Assembly: GCA_041394265.1 (NCBI GenBank)
Contig: JAWKIO010000005.1
Coordinates: 2,480,001-2,544,000 of the forward strand
DNA from: Acidimicrobiales bacterium
Lineage (GTDB): Bacteria > Actinomycetota > Acidimicrobiia > Acidimicrobiales > SZUA-35
Length of the DNA: 64,000 nucleotides
Reading direction: 5' to 3'
In this document: piece by piece, positions 50,468 through 59,729 of the stretch
Layout: each line of letters starts with the position of its first letter
How positions within the stretch are numbered: the stretch's first letter is position 1
Program-made: the position numbers and the translations under genes
Notes under the pieces: model-generated
Seen by the model: only the letters and a program-made list of their open reading frames with translations
Databases searched by the model: none
What the model was told of the DNA's origin: nothing

Positions 50468-53100
50468 CGGCACCAGTCGTTTCGCGGCCACAGCTCGAGT
50501 CGCTGCTTGCTGGTCTGCTCGAGCGGCAGTCGGCCGACGCGCCGTTCGTGATCGTTCGCGGCGACGCGTCCGTTGAGCCGGAGGCCGTCGTCGTCGGGGG
50601 GCAGCCGGTGGCAGTGTTTGCCTCCGACTCGCCGCTCGCCATCCGTGCGCATGTCTCCAAGCATCGCAACGGACCCCTGGCGATCATCACTTCGTGCGAC
50701 AGCACGGCCCTTGGCGCCGATCTGCTGGCGCGGGCGGTGAGCCGGCGCATCCGAACGGTCGATCGCTGGGAGATCATCGCCCGAATGTTCGGCGCCAAAC
50801 AGGTGACGCGCGACCTCGCCGACCACGACGCGGTCGCCGACGCGTTGATCGAACTCGAACCACTCGGCGGCTACCGGCCCGTCACGGCCAAGGTGCTCGA
50901 CCTCCAGACCGCGCTTGCGACGCTCGTGCGGATCGGTTTCGAGGCTGACATCGACACCCTCGTCGACCTCATCATCTGGGCCGAGAGACCGGCCGCAGCA
51001 CGTGCGCTGCGTGAGGTCCGCCCGCAAGTGGCCGATCTTGTCGAGCGTCACCTGACCGACCTCCACGGACCAGCGGTTCGACCGATCTTCGCCGCGATCC
51101 GCCAGGGCAAGGGCGACCAGATGACAGCGCTCGGGCTTGTCGCCGATGTCGTTGCGAACGATCCGATTTCACCGGCAGCACTCCGGCTCGACCTTGAGTT
51201 CGGCGACATCTCCCTCACCGGCCCCGAATTCGCAGCCCTCGGCCGAGCTGCCGTCGATCGCGTTCGCAATGCTGCTCCCAGCGACCCGATTGCGAGGTGG
51301 TTGCACGCTGGCGACGCGGCCGTCGAGCGGGTGAAGGCGACCGCCGATGCCGTACGTTCCGATGTGCTCCCCAGTGGTTTCGAGGCTCGGGTCGGCGCAG
51401 CTGCGGCGGCGCTTGTCACGTGGCTCGAGACGCCTGCCGACCGGGACGGGGAGCGGACAGCCGAAGCGGCTCTCGATCGACTCGACGCTCATCTGCTCGC
51501 CGAGGAGGAGCGAAGCCGGGTGACCCGCATGCGAATGGCAGCTCGCCTCGTTCGCTGGCTCACGACCGGGTGGGAGCCAGCGGGAACACTCAAGGGAACG
51601 GTCATCGACTACCTCGCCGATGGCAGCTGGCGCGACCGGGCTCGGGAGACCGTCAGCCGAGGCGATCGTCATCCCGAGGCTCGCACCGTGCTCGCAGAGA
51701 TCGACGCACAGGTGCTCGATCGAGTGCGGTCGCACGGCGCAACCACGGCACGCCAGCTGGCCAATGCCGCCTATCGCCACGACGACCTGCTCGGGGTCGA
51801 GGATCTGCTGGCGACGGTCGCCGTGCGGGCAGCTGAAGCAGGTCCGGTGCTCGTCCTCGTCCTGGACGGCATGGGTTGGCCGAGCTTCCTCGAGGTCGCT
51901 GAACAACTCGAACGCCAGGGCTGGCATCCCGTCACCCACGCTGACCTTCCAGCCCAGCCGACTGCGCTCGCCACGTTGCCGACGGTCACCGAGTTCTCTC
52001 GGGCCAGCCTGTTGTGCGGCTCGTTGCGCAGCGGCCAGCAGGACTCGGAGACGCGGTACTTCCCGAGTCTCGAGGCGTTCCGCCCCTTCGACAAGAAGCC
52101 TCCGCTGCTGTTCCACAAGGCCGATCTCCGTCAGGGCGGACTCGACACCCTTTCCGGGCACGTTGTCGAGGCCATTGAGGATCGGGGTCGCCACATCGTC
52201 GGCGTCGTGTTGAACAACATCGACGAACGGCTCAAAGACGTGGAGGCACCCCCGGCTGGGTGGGATCTCGACGCGCTCACTCCACTGCGAGAGCTGCTAC
52301 GCGCCGCTCGTCATGCCGGGCGCGCACTCGTCGTGACTGCGGATCACGGCCACATCCTGCATCGTGACGACACCCAACGACCGGGCGCCGATGGCGGTGA
52401 GCGCTGGCGGCCCACCGAGAGCGGCCCGGCCGAGGAGGGCGAGATCGAAGTGAAGGGGCCTCGCGTCATCGTCGAGTCGAAGTCGTGCGTGATGCCGTGG
52501 GACGAGCGAATCCACTACGGCCCCAAGCGCAACGGCTACCACGGCGGTCTGACTCCGGTGGAGCTGATCGTGCCCGCCGTCGTGATGATGACCGAGGAGG
52601 CCGCAGGGTGGGAGCCGTTGTCGATCCCGGCGCCGAGCTGGTGGTACCCGACACTGGAGATCCCGGCCGTTGAGTCGACTGCGTCTGCTCCGGTTCCCGC
52701 CAAGCGTGCGGCGAAGCCTTCGGATGCGCCGACGTTGTTCGATCCCGTGCCAGCTCTTGTTCCTGAGGCGGCGGACGCACCGGGCGACTCGGTGCCGGCG
52801 GAGGGGGACTGGGTCGATCGGCTGCTCGTACGGAACGACATCGCCTCGCAGCTCCAGGGGTTGCGCCTCGATTCGGCCCAGGTGTCGGCGGTGCTGCGAC
52901 TGCTCGCTGGTGCAGCGGGTACGCCCGTGCAAGAGGAACGGCTCGCCGACTCCCTCGGGATGCCCCGGCCACGATTCAGTCGTTGGCTGGGTCAGCTGCA
53001 GCGTGTTCTCAACGTCGACGGCTACGAGGTGCTCGCTTCCGTCAATGGAGCGGTTCGCCTCGATCGTCAGTTGCTCGAGAACCAGATGGGCACGTTGTGA
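50464..53100 (+). CDS. pglZ: BREX type 2 alkaline-phosphatase-family protein PglZ
   Basis: This 878-aa protein is the BREX signature protein. The PglZ domain (alkaline phosphatase superfamily) runs from about residue 460 to 720, with metal-site motifs VLVLDGMGWPSF and VVTADHGHILHR. A C-terminal winged-helix domain (about 780-878) follows a Pro/Ala-rich linker and contains WVDRLL, LGMPRPRFSRWLGQL, LNVDGY and LLENQ. It starts with GTG overlapping pglY, and its stop overlaps brxD. The same winged-helix pattern recurs in the gene at 59730. Confidence 0.93.
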   Translation: MTAPVVSRPQLESLLAGLLERQSADAPFVIVRGDASVEPEAVVVGGQPVAVFASDSPLAIRAHVSKHRNGPLAIITSCDSTALGADLLARAVSRRIRTVDRWEIIARMFGAKQVTRDLADHDAVADALIELEPLGGYRPVTAKVLDLQTALATLVRIGFEADIDTLVDLIIWAERPAAARALREVRPQVADLVERHLTDLHGPAVRPIFAAIRQGKGDQMTALGLVADVVANDPISPAALRLDLEFGDISLTGPEFAALGRAAVDRVRNAAPSDPIARWLHAGDAAVERVKATADAVRSDVLPSGFEARVGAAAAALVTWLETPADRDGERTAEAALDRLDAHLLAEEERSRVTRMRMAARLVRWLTTGWEPAGTLKGTVIDYLADGSWRDRARETVSRGDRHPEARTVLAEIDAQVLDRVRSHGATTARQLANAAYRHDDLLGVEDLLATVAVRAAEAGPVLVLVLDGMGWPSFLEVAEQLERQGWHPVTHADLPAQPTALATLPTVTEFSRASLLCGSLRSGQQDSETRYFPSLEAFRPFDKKPPLLFHKADLRQGGLDTLSGHVVEAIEDRGRHIVGVVLNNIDERLKDVEAPPAGWDLDALTPLRELLRAARHAGRALVVTADHGHILHRDDTQRPGADGGERWRPTESGPAEEGEIEVKGPRVIVESKSCVMPWDERIHYGPKRNGYHGGLTPVELIVPAVVMMTEEAAGWEPLSIPAPSWWYPTLEIPAVESTASAPVPAKRAAKPSDAPTLFDPVPALVPEAADAPGDSVPAEGDWVDRLLVRNDIASQLQGLRLDSAQVSAVLRLLAGAAGTPVQEERLADSLGMPRPRFSRWLGQLQRVLNVDGYEVLASVNGAVRLDRQLLENQMGTL

Positions 53101-54422
53101 CCGTCTCTCCGCAACGTCGGGCCGACATCCTCGATGCGCTCCGTCGGGGCACGGTGCCGGCGCAGGGGCTCGACGCGCTCGCCGTTGGGCTCGAACGGTT
53201 GTCGCCGATGTTCGACGAGGAGCTCGATCGGGTTGCTACGGGCGCCGGTGCGTTCAAGGCGATCCGTGGTGAGTACGGCGCTGGCAAGACCTTCGCCACT
53301 CGCTGGCTTGCTGAGCGAGCGAAGGGTCGTGGCATGGTCGCATCCGAGGTCCAGATCTCCGAGTCGGACACGCCGCCGCATCGGTACCAGACGATCTACC
53401 GGCGGCTCGTCGAGCAGCTCTCGACGTCGACAGCTCGAGGCGGCGCCTTCCGCACGATCATCGACTCGTGGTTCTTCACCCTCGAGGACGAGGTCCTGCG
53501 GGCTGGCACGATCGATGAGCACGACACCGAGGCCGTCACGGCGGCGACCGCCGCGCTCATGGAGCAGAGGCTTGGTGATATCACTCGCACCGCACCTGCG
53601 TTCTCGGCGGTGCTTCGGGCCTACCTGACGGCAACGAACAGCGGTGACAACGCAACCGCCGAGGGTCTCCTGGCCTGGCTCGGCGGGCAGCCCCACGTTG
53701 CTGCGTCGATCAAGCGGACGGCGGGCATCAAGGGCGATCTCGACCACGACGGCGCCCTTGCCTTCCTCGCTGGGCTCCTGGCCGTCATCCGCGACGCCGG
53801 CTTCACCGGGCTCGTCCTGGTGCTCGACGAAGTCGAGACGATGCAACGGATGCGTTCCGACACCCGTGACAAGGGCCTCGAGGCGTTGCGGAAGTTCATC
53901 GACGATCTCTACGAGGGCCGCTTCCCCGGTCTCTATCTCGTCATCACTGGCACCCCGCCGTTCTACGACGGTGCCCAGGGGGTCCAGCGCCTTTCACCGC
54001 TGGCTCAGCGTCTCCACACCGACTTCAGTGGCGACCCGAGGTTCGACAACCCGCGGGCTGTCCAGGTGCGGCTGTTGAACTTCGATCGCGATGCCCTGAT
54101 CGAGGTCGGCGGCCGCGTGCGCGATCTGTTTGCTCAGGGCGCGTCTGACCCGGCGCGCATCATGGCGGTCGTGGATGACGCCTATGTGGCCGATTTCGCC
54201 GACGCTGTCTCGGGTGAGCTTGGCGCCAAGGTCGGTATCGCCCCTCGACTGTTCATCAAGAAGCTGGTGGACGTGCTCGACCGAGTGGAGCAGATTCCCG
54301 ACTACGACCCTCGCGCTCATTACAAACTGAGTGTCGTCGAACTCGAACTGAACCCGGTGGAACGGGCCGCCCGGGCCGGCCAGAACGCCGACGACATCGA
54401 ACTCGATCTCGACCTCGATTGA
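53097..54422 (+). CDS. brxD: BREX ATP-binding protein BrxD
   Basis: This 441-aa P-loop protein of the BrxD (DUF2791-type) family has Walker A GEYGAGKT at residues 58-65 and Walker B LVLVLDEVETM. Family blocks include RRGTVPAQGLDALAVGL, DTPPHRYQTIYRRL and ITGTPPFYDG. The GTG start overlaps the pglZ stop (GTGA). In type 2 BREX it sits between pglZ and the Lhr-like helicase, as here. A close paralogue lies at 60471-61790. Confidence 0.92.
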   Translation: MTVSPQRRADILDALRRGTVPAQGLDALAVGLERLSPMFDEELDRVATGAGAFKAIRGEYGAGKTFATRWLAERAKGRGMVASEVQISESDTPPHRYQTIYRRLVEQLSTSTARGGAFRTIIDSWFFTLEDEVLRAGTIDEHDTEAVTAATAALMEQRLGDITRTAPAFSAVLRAYLTATNSGDNATAEGLLAWLGGQPHVAASIKRTAGIKGDLDHDGALAFLAGLLAVIRDAGFTGLVLVLDEVETMQRMRSDTRDKGLEALRKFIDDLYEGRFPGLYLVITGTPPFYDGAQGVQRLSPLAQRLHTDFSGDPRFDNPRAVQVRLLNFDRDALIEVGGRVRDLFAQGASDPARIMAVVDDAYVADFADAVSGELGAKVGIAPRLFIKKLVDVLDRVEQIPDYDPRAHYKLSVVELELNPVERAARAGQNADDIELDLDLD

Positions 54423-54435
54423 TGTCCTCGGTCCG

Positions 54436-56541
54436 ATGAGCGGGTTCGATCAACTGCACCCTTCGTTGCAGCATCACGTCGTCAACACCCTTGGCTGGCC
54501 TGCGTTGCGTCCCTTGCAGGACGCTGCCGTCGAGCCGCTCGTCGCTGGCGAGCACGGGATGCTGCTCGCTCCGACAGCGGGCGGCAAGACCGAGGCGGCC
54601 TCGTTCCCGATCTTGAGTCGCATGGCCACCGAGGAGTGGACGCCGCTCAGTGTGCTCTACCTCGCACCGCTGCGGGCGTTGCTGAACAACCTGCTGCCTC
54701 GGCTCGAGCTCTACACGTCGTTCGTCGGACGAACGGCGAAGCTCTGGCACGGCGACACGAGCCAGAGCGAGCGGGCACGAATCATCTCCGATCCTCCCGA
54801 CGTGCTGTTGACGACGCCCGAGTCGCTCGAGGCCATGCTGATCTCACGACGAGTCAACCAGGACTGGTTGTTCCCCAACCTGCGGACCGTGATCATCGAC
54901 GAGGTCCACGCCTTCGCTGCCGCCGATCGTGGCTGGCACCTGGTCTCGGTGCTGGAGCGTCTGACGAGGGTTGCCGGTCGAGACCTGCAGCGGGTCGGCC
55001 TCTCGGCCACGGTCGGTAATCCCGGCGAGCTATTGGAGTGGTTCTGCGGTTCGAGCACTGGGCCCCGTCGGATCCTGAACCCTCCCGCAGAGGCGCTTAC
55101 CGAGCCTGAGGTCGAGCTCGACTTCGTCGGGACGCTCGAGAATGCGGCCACCGTGATCGACCGTCTCCACCGGGGCGAGAAGCGCCTGGTGTTTGTTGAC
55201 AGCCGTCGCCGGGTCGAGGAGCTGGGGACGGCGCTGAACGACAAGGGGACGGCCGCGTTCGTCTCGCACGGCTCGCTCGGACGGGAGGAGCGGCACCGCT
55301 CCGAGCAGGCGTTCGCCGAGGCCCAGGACTGCGTGATCGTTTCGACCAGCACGCTCGAGCTCGGCATCGATGTGGGCGACCTCGACCGGGTGATTCAGAT
55401 CGACGCGCCATCGACGGTGGCGTCGTTCCTCCAGCGGATCGGCCGGACCGGCAGACGTGCGGGATCGAGCCGAAATTGCCTGTTCCTGACAACGTCGGAT
55501 GATGCGTTTCTCGGTGCGCTCGGTCTGGTGCGCTTGTGGGCGAAGGGGTACGTCGAGCCAGCGACGGCGCCGGTGCTGCCGATCCATGTGGCGACGCAGC
55601 AGCTGATGGCGTTGACGCTGCAGGAGTCCGACAACGGACTCGTCGGGGCGACGTGGGAGGACTGGCTCGGCTCGCCGAGCGTGCTTGGTGCAGCGAGCGA
55701 CCGTGCCGCCGAGCTCGTCCCCGAGCTGATCGCCAGTGAGTGGTTGCACGACGACGCCGGCTTGTTGAGTCCAGGGCAGAAGGCCGAGAAGACGATCGGA
55801 CGGCGCAACTTCCTCGAGCTGACATCGGTGTTCGTGGCCGATCCAGTGGTGTCGATGCGTCAGGGACGGACGGAGATCGGGCAGCTGCCGGACTACTCGA
55901 TCCTGGCGGCGTTCGAGAGCACGCCTCCTCGGGTGTTGCTCGCCGGTCGGCGGTGGCGGCTGGTCGAGATCGATTGGAAGCGCAGGGTGGCGCAGATCGA
56001 GCCCGAGGGGGATCAGGCGAGGCTCCGGTTCCCGCCGAGCGTGCTGCCGTGGTCGTTCGAGCTGTGCCAGGCGATCGCCGAAGTGCTCGGAGGTGGAGAT
56101 CTCGCACCGGCCACGCTCACCAGGCGGGCCGAGTCACGGTTGGCGGAGGCGCGGATGGAGTTCCCCGGAGCACAGCCGGGCCGCACGCTTCTCCTGCGGA
56201 CGGACTCCGGGCTGCGTTGGTACACGTTCGCCGGTTTGCGGGCGAACCTGGAGTTGGCGGCCCGGCTTGCGCCGTTGCGGACGCAGATCGGTCAGAAGAA
56301 CAACCTTTACATCACGCTGGACGACGGCGTCGGGCGCAAGGAGATCAAGGCGGCGGTCGCCAGTCCGACACCGATCGGGGAGCTCACCAAGCTCGTGCGC
56401 AATGTCGGCACACCACTCAAGCTCCGTCGGCTTCTGCCTGACTCGATCATCGACGAGATCTCAGTCGCCCGCCTCCGCGACATCCCGGCGGTCGACTGGG
56501 CAGTGGGCGCCCCGATCGACAGCCACGACGAACGGCGCTGA
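54436..56541 (+). CDS. brxHI: BREX-associated Lhr-like helicase BrxHI
   Basis: This 701-aa SF2 helicase has Walker A APTAGGKTEAA (residues 45-55), DEVHAF (about 155-160), SATVGN, LVFVDSRR, TSTLELGIDVGD and QRIGRTGRRAG, the DEAD/DEAH Lhr-like set. A C-terminal accessory region of about 250 residues follows. It begins 13 bp after brxD and closes the canonical type 2 gene order. The 191 bp after its stop (56542-56732) contain no gene that I can support. Confidence 0.92.
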   Translation: MSGFDQLHPSLQHHVVNTLGWPALRPLQDAAVEPLVAGEHGMLLAPTAGGKTEAASFPILSRMATEEWTPLSVLYLAPLRALLNNLLPRLELYTSFVGRTAKLWHGDTSQSERARIISDPPDVLLTTPESLEAMLISRRVNQDWLFPNLRTVIIDEVHAFAAADRGWHLVSVLERLTRVAGRDLQRVGLSATVGNPGELLEWFCGSSTGPRRILNPPAEALTEPEVELDFVGTLENAATVIDRLHRGEKRLVFVDSRRRVEELGTALNDKGTAAFVSHGSLGREERHRSEQAFAEAQDCVIVSTSTLELGIDVGDLDRVIQIDAPSTVASFLQRIGRTGRRAGSSRNCLFLTTSDDAFLGALGLVRLWAKGYVEPATAPVLPIHVATQQLMALTLQESDNGLVGATWEDWLGSPSVLGAASDRAAELVPELIASEWLHDDAGLLSPGQKAEKTIGRRNFLELTSVFVADPVVSMRQGRTEIGQLPDYSILAAFESTPPRVLLAGRRWRLVEIDWKRRVAQIEPEGDQARLRFPPSVLPWSFELCQAIAEVLGGGDLAPATLTRRAESRLAEARMEFPGAQPGRTLLLRTDSGLRWYTFAGLRANLELAARLAPLRTQIGQKNNLYITLDDGVGRKEIKAAVASPTPIGELTKLVRNVGTPLKLRRLLPDSIIDEISVARLRDIPAVDWAVGAPIDSHDERR

Positions 56542-56732
56542 GGGCGGGTTCGAGAGCTTTCGCACCAGCGTCTGCGCGGAGCTTCAGCACTTCGGCGACA
56601 GGCACTTCGACCGATTGACCGGTCGCTACCGCCAGGTGATCATTGGTTCCGACGTCATCTGCTGTCTGCACGAGATTCGCACGCTGTGCGCGACCCCGAG
56701 TCCCAGGCTCACAGGTGACGGGAAGGGGAAGC

Positions 56733-56864
56733 GTGGACCACGACCTGCCAAAGACCGCTCTTGCCGAAGGAGCCCCAGATGGCGCCCTCGGGCGTGAGCT
56801 GCGCTGCGGCGGCCGAGCGATGGTCGGCGTCGACGAGCCTTCGACTCGGAAGCCAGTGCGGTGA
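56733..56864 (+). CDS. Possible small protein (43 aa)
   Basis: A GTG at 56733 preceded by GGAAGGGGAAGC opens a 43-aa frame (DHDLPKTALAEGAPDGALGR, then ELRCGGRAMVGV). It ends at 56864 and overlaps the next start (GTGA). The good ribosome binding site and the coupling speak for translation. The sequence has no known relatives that I recognise and is Ala/Gly/Arg-rich, so it could be a leader peptide or chance. Confidence 0.35.
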   Translation: MDHDLPKTALAEGAPDGALGRELRCGGRAMVGVDEPSTRKPVR

Positions 56865-57271
56865 ACGATCGAGGTTCGCAGAGTTCCAAGGGCAATCGAC
56901 AGAGCTGGGCCGGAAAGCGATTCGTTCAGCCGAAACCGTCGAAGAAGTGCCCGGTTTGTGGACGAGAGTTCGCAAGCTCGTCGGTGATGCGCCGAGGTCT
57001 CGATCCCAGTGGCCGCTCGTGCTCGCACTCGGATAGCGGCGGCCGCAAGCCAGGGTCGGAGCCGGTCAAGCGCCTGGTCCCGGACCAACGGGTGAGGCAG
57101 CGGCAGAATCAGCCGGTCACAGGCCCACCTGCCACCCAAGCCCAGCTGCCGACTCGCTGCCACGACTGCGGCGCTCCGATCGCTACGACGACCGGCGTGT
57201 TCACCGGCAAGCGAGCGGAACGAATCGGGCGTTGCTACGACTGCGCAAAGGATGCACGCCGTCGACGCTGA
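56861..57271 (+). CDS. Small basic zinc-ribbon protein
   Basis: This 136-aa protein has two Cys clusters: CPVCGREF...SCSH (about residues 30-56) and CHDCGAPI...CYDC (about 100-128). They are separated by a Gln/Pro-rich basic linker, and the protein ends DARRRR. It probably binds zinc and perhaps nucleic acid. The first cluster resembles a short zinc finger and the second a rubredoxin-like knuckle. It lies between the BREX operon and the GTPase unit. Function is unknown. Confidence 0.65.
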   Translation: MNDRGSQSSKGNRQSWAGKRFVQPKPSKKCPVCGREFASSSVMRRGLDPSGRSCSHSDSGGRKPGSEPVKRLVPDQRVRQRQNQPVTGPPATQAQLPTRCHDCGAPIATTTGVFTGKRAERIGRCYDCAKDARRRR

Positions 57272-57405
57272 TTGCGCCGTGCCTTCGAAGCTGTGCACCT
57301 CGAGCAGTTCGCTCAACATGGCTATGACGGAATGGGCGCTCAGCGTGGTTCTGGCAGCACATCAGAAACAGCGACTACCGTCGCCTGCCGTGGCGGTGTG
57401 CGGAA

Positions 57406-59727
57406 ATGCTGGACCCGCTGCCGAGCCCTTCCATGACCGACCTCAATCCTCAGCCACCGGACGATCTCACACCTGAGAAGGCTCAGCAGTTCCTTACCGA
57501 CTACGCGCAGGACCTGAAGCGCTACGCAAATGATCTTCGCACCAACGGACTGGATGTTCCGGTGTCGATCGAATCCACGGTTGATGCTCTGATCCAGAGG
57601 ATCCCGCAGCGGCCCGAGGTGATGGTTGCGCTGCTCGGCGGCACGGGTGCGGGAAAGAGCACATTGGTCAATGCGCTCCTCGAATGCAGGCTGCTTCCCG
57701 TGAGTTCGATGAAGGCCTGCACGTCCGCCATCACCGAGGTGGCCTTCTCTCCAACCGGCTTCTTCGAGGCTGACATCGAGTTCATCGACCGCTCCGATTG
57801 GCACAACGAATTGGCGTTGCTCGAACAAGATCTGTTTGACGCTAGAGAACGTCAGTCCGATTCGATCGGGATTTCGAAGGCAGCCGAGGACAAGATCAGA
57901 GCGGTCTATGGCGAGCTGGCCGCCAACCGATACCTGGTGAGCCTCGATCGCGAGGACCTGATCGAGCCCGAGGAGATTCGAGATGCCTTCGATCGCGGCG
58001 TTCACGTCATCGAAGCCGAGGAGGACAGCTACTTCCGAGACATGCTGGCCAAGTACCTCAGCTCTGACTACTCGTTCTGGCCCATCGTCAAGCGGGTACG
58101 CGTACAGGGGCCATTCGAGAAGCTCGAGGATGGTGCGGTTCTCGTCGATCTGCCCGGGTTGAACGACCCGAATCAGGCGAGGGAAGAAGCGACGAAGGAC
58201 TATCTCCGATCGGCTCGGTTCGTGTGGGTCGTTTTCAATATGAAGCGAGCGCTCACCCGAGACGTCTTCGATTTCCTGCGCGACGGCGACCTTCTTCGTC
58301 GCCTCTACATGGACGGGCGAACCGGATCGCTCCATCTCGTCGGCACCGCAGCCGACGACATCGACGCTGACGCCGATATCGAGCAGTTCGACCTCGCTCC
58401 CGACAGCGAGGACCGTGACATCGTGCACGCTCGGTCAAGCGCGGTTCGTCAAGTGGTTCGTGAACAGCTCGACGAGCTCGCAGAGCTGATTGGTCGCGAC
58501 GCCGGGGCCGAGAGCTCCGAAGTCGGCGAGTTGCGGACCCAACTCTCAGCCGCTCCGATCCACTGCGTGTCGGCTCGGGAGTATCAGAAGTGCGTTGGCA
58601 TCATGCAGAAACGCAAGCACATGCTGAGGGTGCCGGCCGACACCGGCATTCCGCAGCTTCAGGAGGCATCAAGGACGCTCGTCTCCGATCACGGTCAGGA
58701 AGCGCATCTCAATCAGATCTACCAAGAGCTGCAGAGTGTTGCCGATGAGTTGAGTCGCGTTGTGCAGACCCGAATCACTCGGATCCAAGCTCAAGCCCTC
58801 GCAACCAAACAGCAGCTGAGTGAGGTGACGGCCGCTGCTGGTCAGGCCACCTCGTTTCTCGAAGAGAGGACGAACCGGTCGACCGATCGGTTTGATGAGT
58901 CGATTGCGACGGCGGCGAACGTCCTGACCGAACGGCTGCAGCGCGCCGGCAGCGACGCTGCTCTCGACATCCGGGATCTCGAGCAGATCTGGCGAGGAAT
59001 GAACTGGGCGACAGTGCGTGCGACCGCTCGGCGGGGAGGCACCTGGTCTTCTCGTGATCGGACGATCGATTTCAATCGCCAGATCTCCAAGCCACTGCTG
59101 GATCGGATCTCGTTCGCATGGGTGGAGTTCTTCGGGCATCGAGCGACCACCGCAGTCGAGACCCTGACACACGAGCTTGGTGATGCCTCAACCGATTTCG
59201 TTGACGTCTTTGCTCGAGCCTGTCGTCAGTTCCCGGAGCTCGATCAGGTCTTCGCCGAGTCCGGAAAGGCAACGATGGTTGCCTCGCAGAATCTCGTCTC
59301 CGATCGGCTCACAGCGCTCGAACGTCAGGTTGCGTCTCGGTTGGAATCGGACCGACGCCAGATCGATGAACGGGTCAAGGAGTTCGTGGAGACACGCATG
59401 TCGCGGGCCTTCGCGGCTGCGGCCGCCGACCGAGGCCAAGGGACGCTGAACCGGATGGTGAACATCATCATCGAGGCGGCAATCATCGCTGCCGATCAAC
59501 TCTTGGACGACGTCACTGAGCTTGTCGCCGGCATGCTCGACTCGCTGACAAGCGATCTCAGCCTCCAGGTGGCAGAGGTCGGTAGAGGAATTCGTGCTGA
59601 GGCAGAAACTCTTACCTCGACGGTCACGACTGTTGCCGAAGCCAGCAATCTGATCGAGCACTCGGTCGATGACTTGGACGACCTGACCGCACTTCTCGCC
59701 GGACTGCCCACGGTCGAGATGGCGTAA
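57406..59727 (+). CDS. Dynamin-like large GTPase
   Basis: This 773-aa protein (764 if it starts at ATG 57433) has a dynamin-type GTPase domain: G1 GGTGAGKS (78-85), a Thr-containing switch ACTSAITEV, G3 DLPGLND (about 248-254) and a G4-like GTAADDID (about 314-321). A long helical region (about 420-770) follows, rich in Leu/Glu/Arg heptads, with a hydrophobic stretch near IIIEAAIIAADQLL. Bacterial dynamins bind membranes, and several act in phage defence. The closest look is to SLIP-GC-like members (ACT motif). The start is uncertain: neither ATG has a strong Shine-Dalgarno. A 134-bp gap upstream probably holds a promoter. It is first in a tight unit with the next two genes. Confidence 0.8.
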   Translation: MLDPLPSPSMTDLNPQPPDDLTPEKAQQFLTDYAQDLKRYANDLRTNGLDVPVSIESTVDALIQRIPQRPEVMVALLGGTGAGKSTLVNALLECRLLPVSSMKACTSAITEVAFSPTGFFEADIEFIDRSDWHNELALLEQDLFDARERQSDSIGISKAAEDKIRAVYGELAANRYLVSLDREDLIEPEEIRDAFDRGVHVIEAEEDSYFRDMLAKYLSSDYSFWPIVKRVRVQGPFEKLEDGAVLVDLPGLNDPNQAREEATKDYLRSARFVWVVFNMKRALTRDVFDFLRDGDLLRRLYMDGRTGSLHLVGTAADDIDADADIEQFDLAPDSEDRDIVHARSSAVRQVVREQLDELAELIGRDAGAESSEVGELRTQLSAAPIHCVSAREYQKCVGIMQKRKHMLRVPADTGIPQLQEASRTLVSDHGQEAHLNQIYQELQSVADELSRVVQTRITRIQAQALATKQQLSEVTAAAGQATSFLEERTNRSTDRFDESIATAANVLTERLQRAGSDAALDIRDLEQIWRGMNWATVRATARRGGTWSSRDRTIDFNRQISKPLLDRISFAWVEFFGHRATTAVETLTHELGDASTDFVDVFARACRQFPELDQVFAESGKATMVASQNLVSDRLTALERQVASRLESDRRQIDERVKEFVETRMSRAFAAAAADRGQGTLNRMVNIIIEAAIIAADQLLDDVTELVAGMLDSLTSDLSLQVAEVGRGIRAEAETLTSTVTTVAEASNLIEHSVDDLDDLTALLAGLPTVEMA

Positions 59728-59729
59728 TC

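Noticed and set aside
56447..57319. 290-aa minus-strand frame covering the gap after brxHI and the zinc-ribbon gene
   Set aside because: Ser/Arg/Pro-rich with no domain. The plus-strand frame with paired Cys motifs and coupled starts is more convincing.
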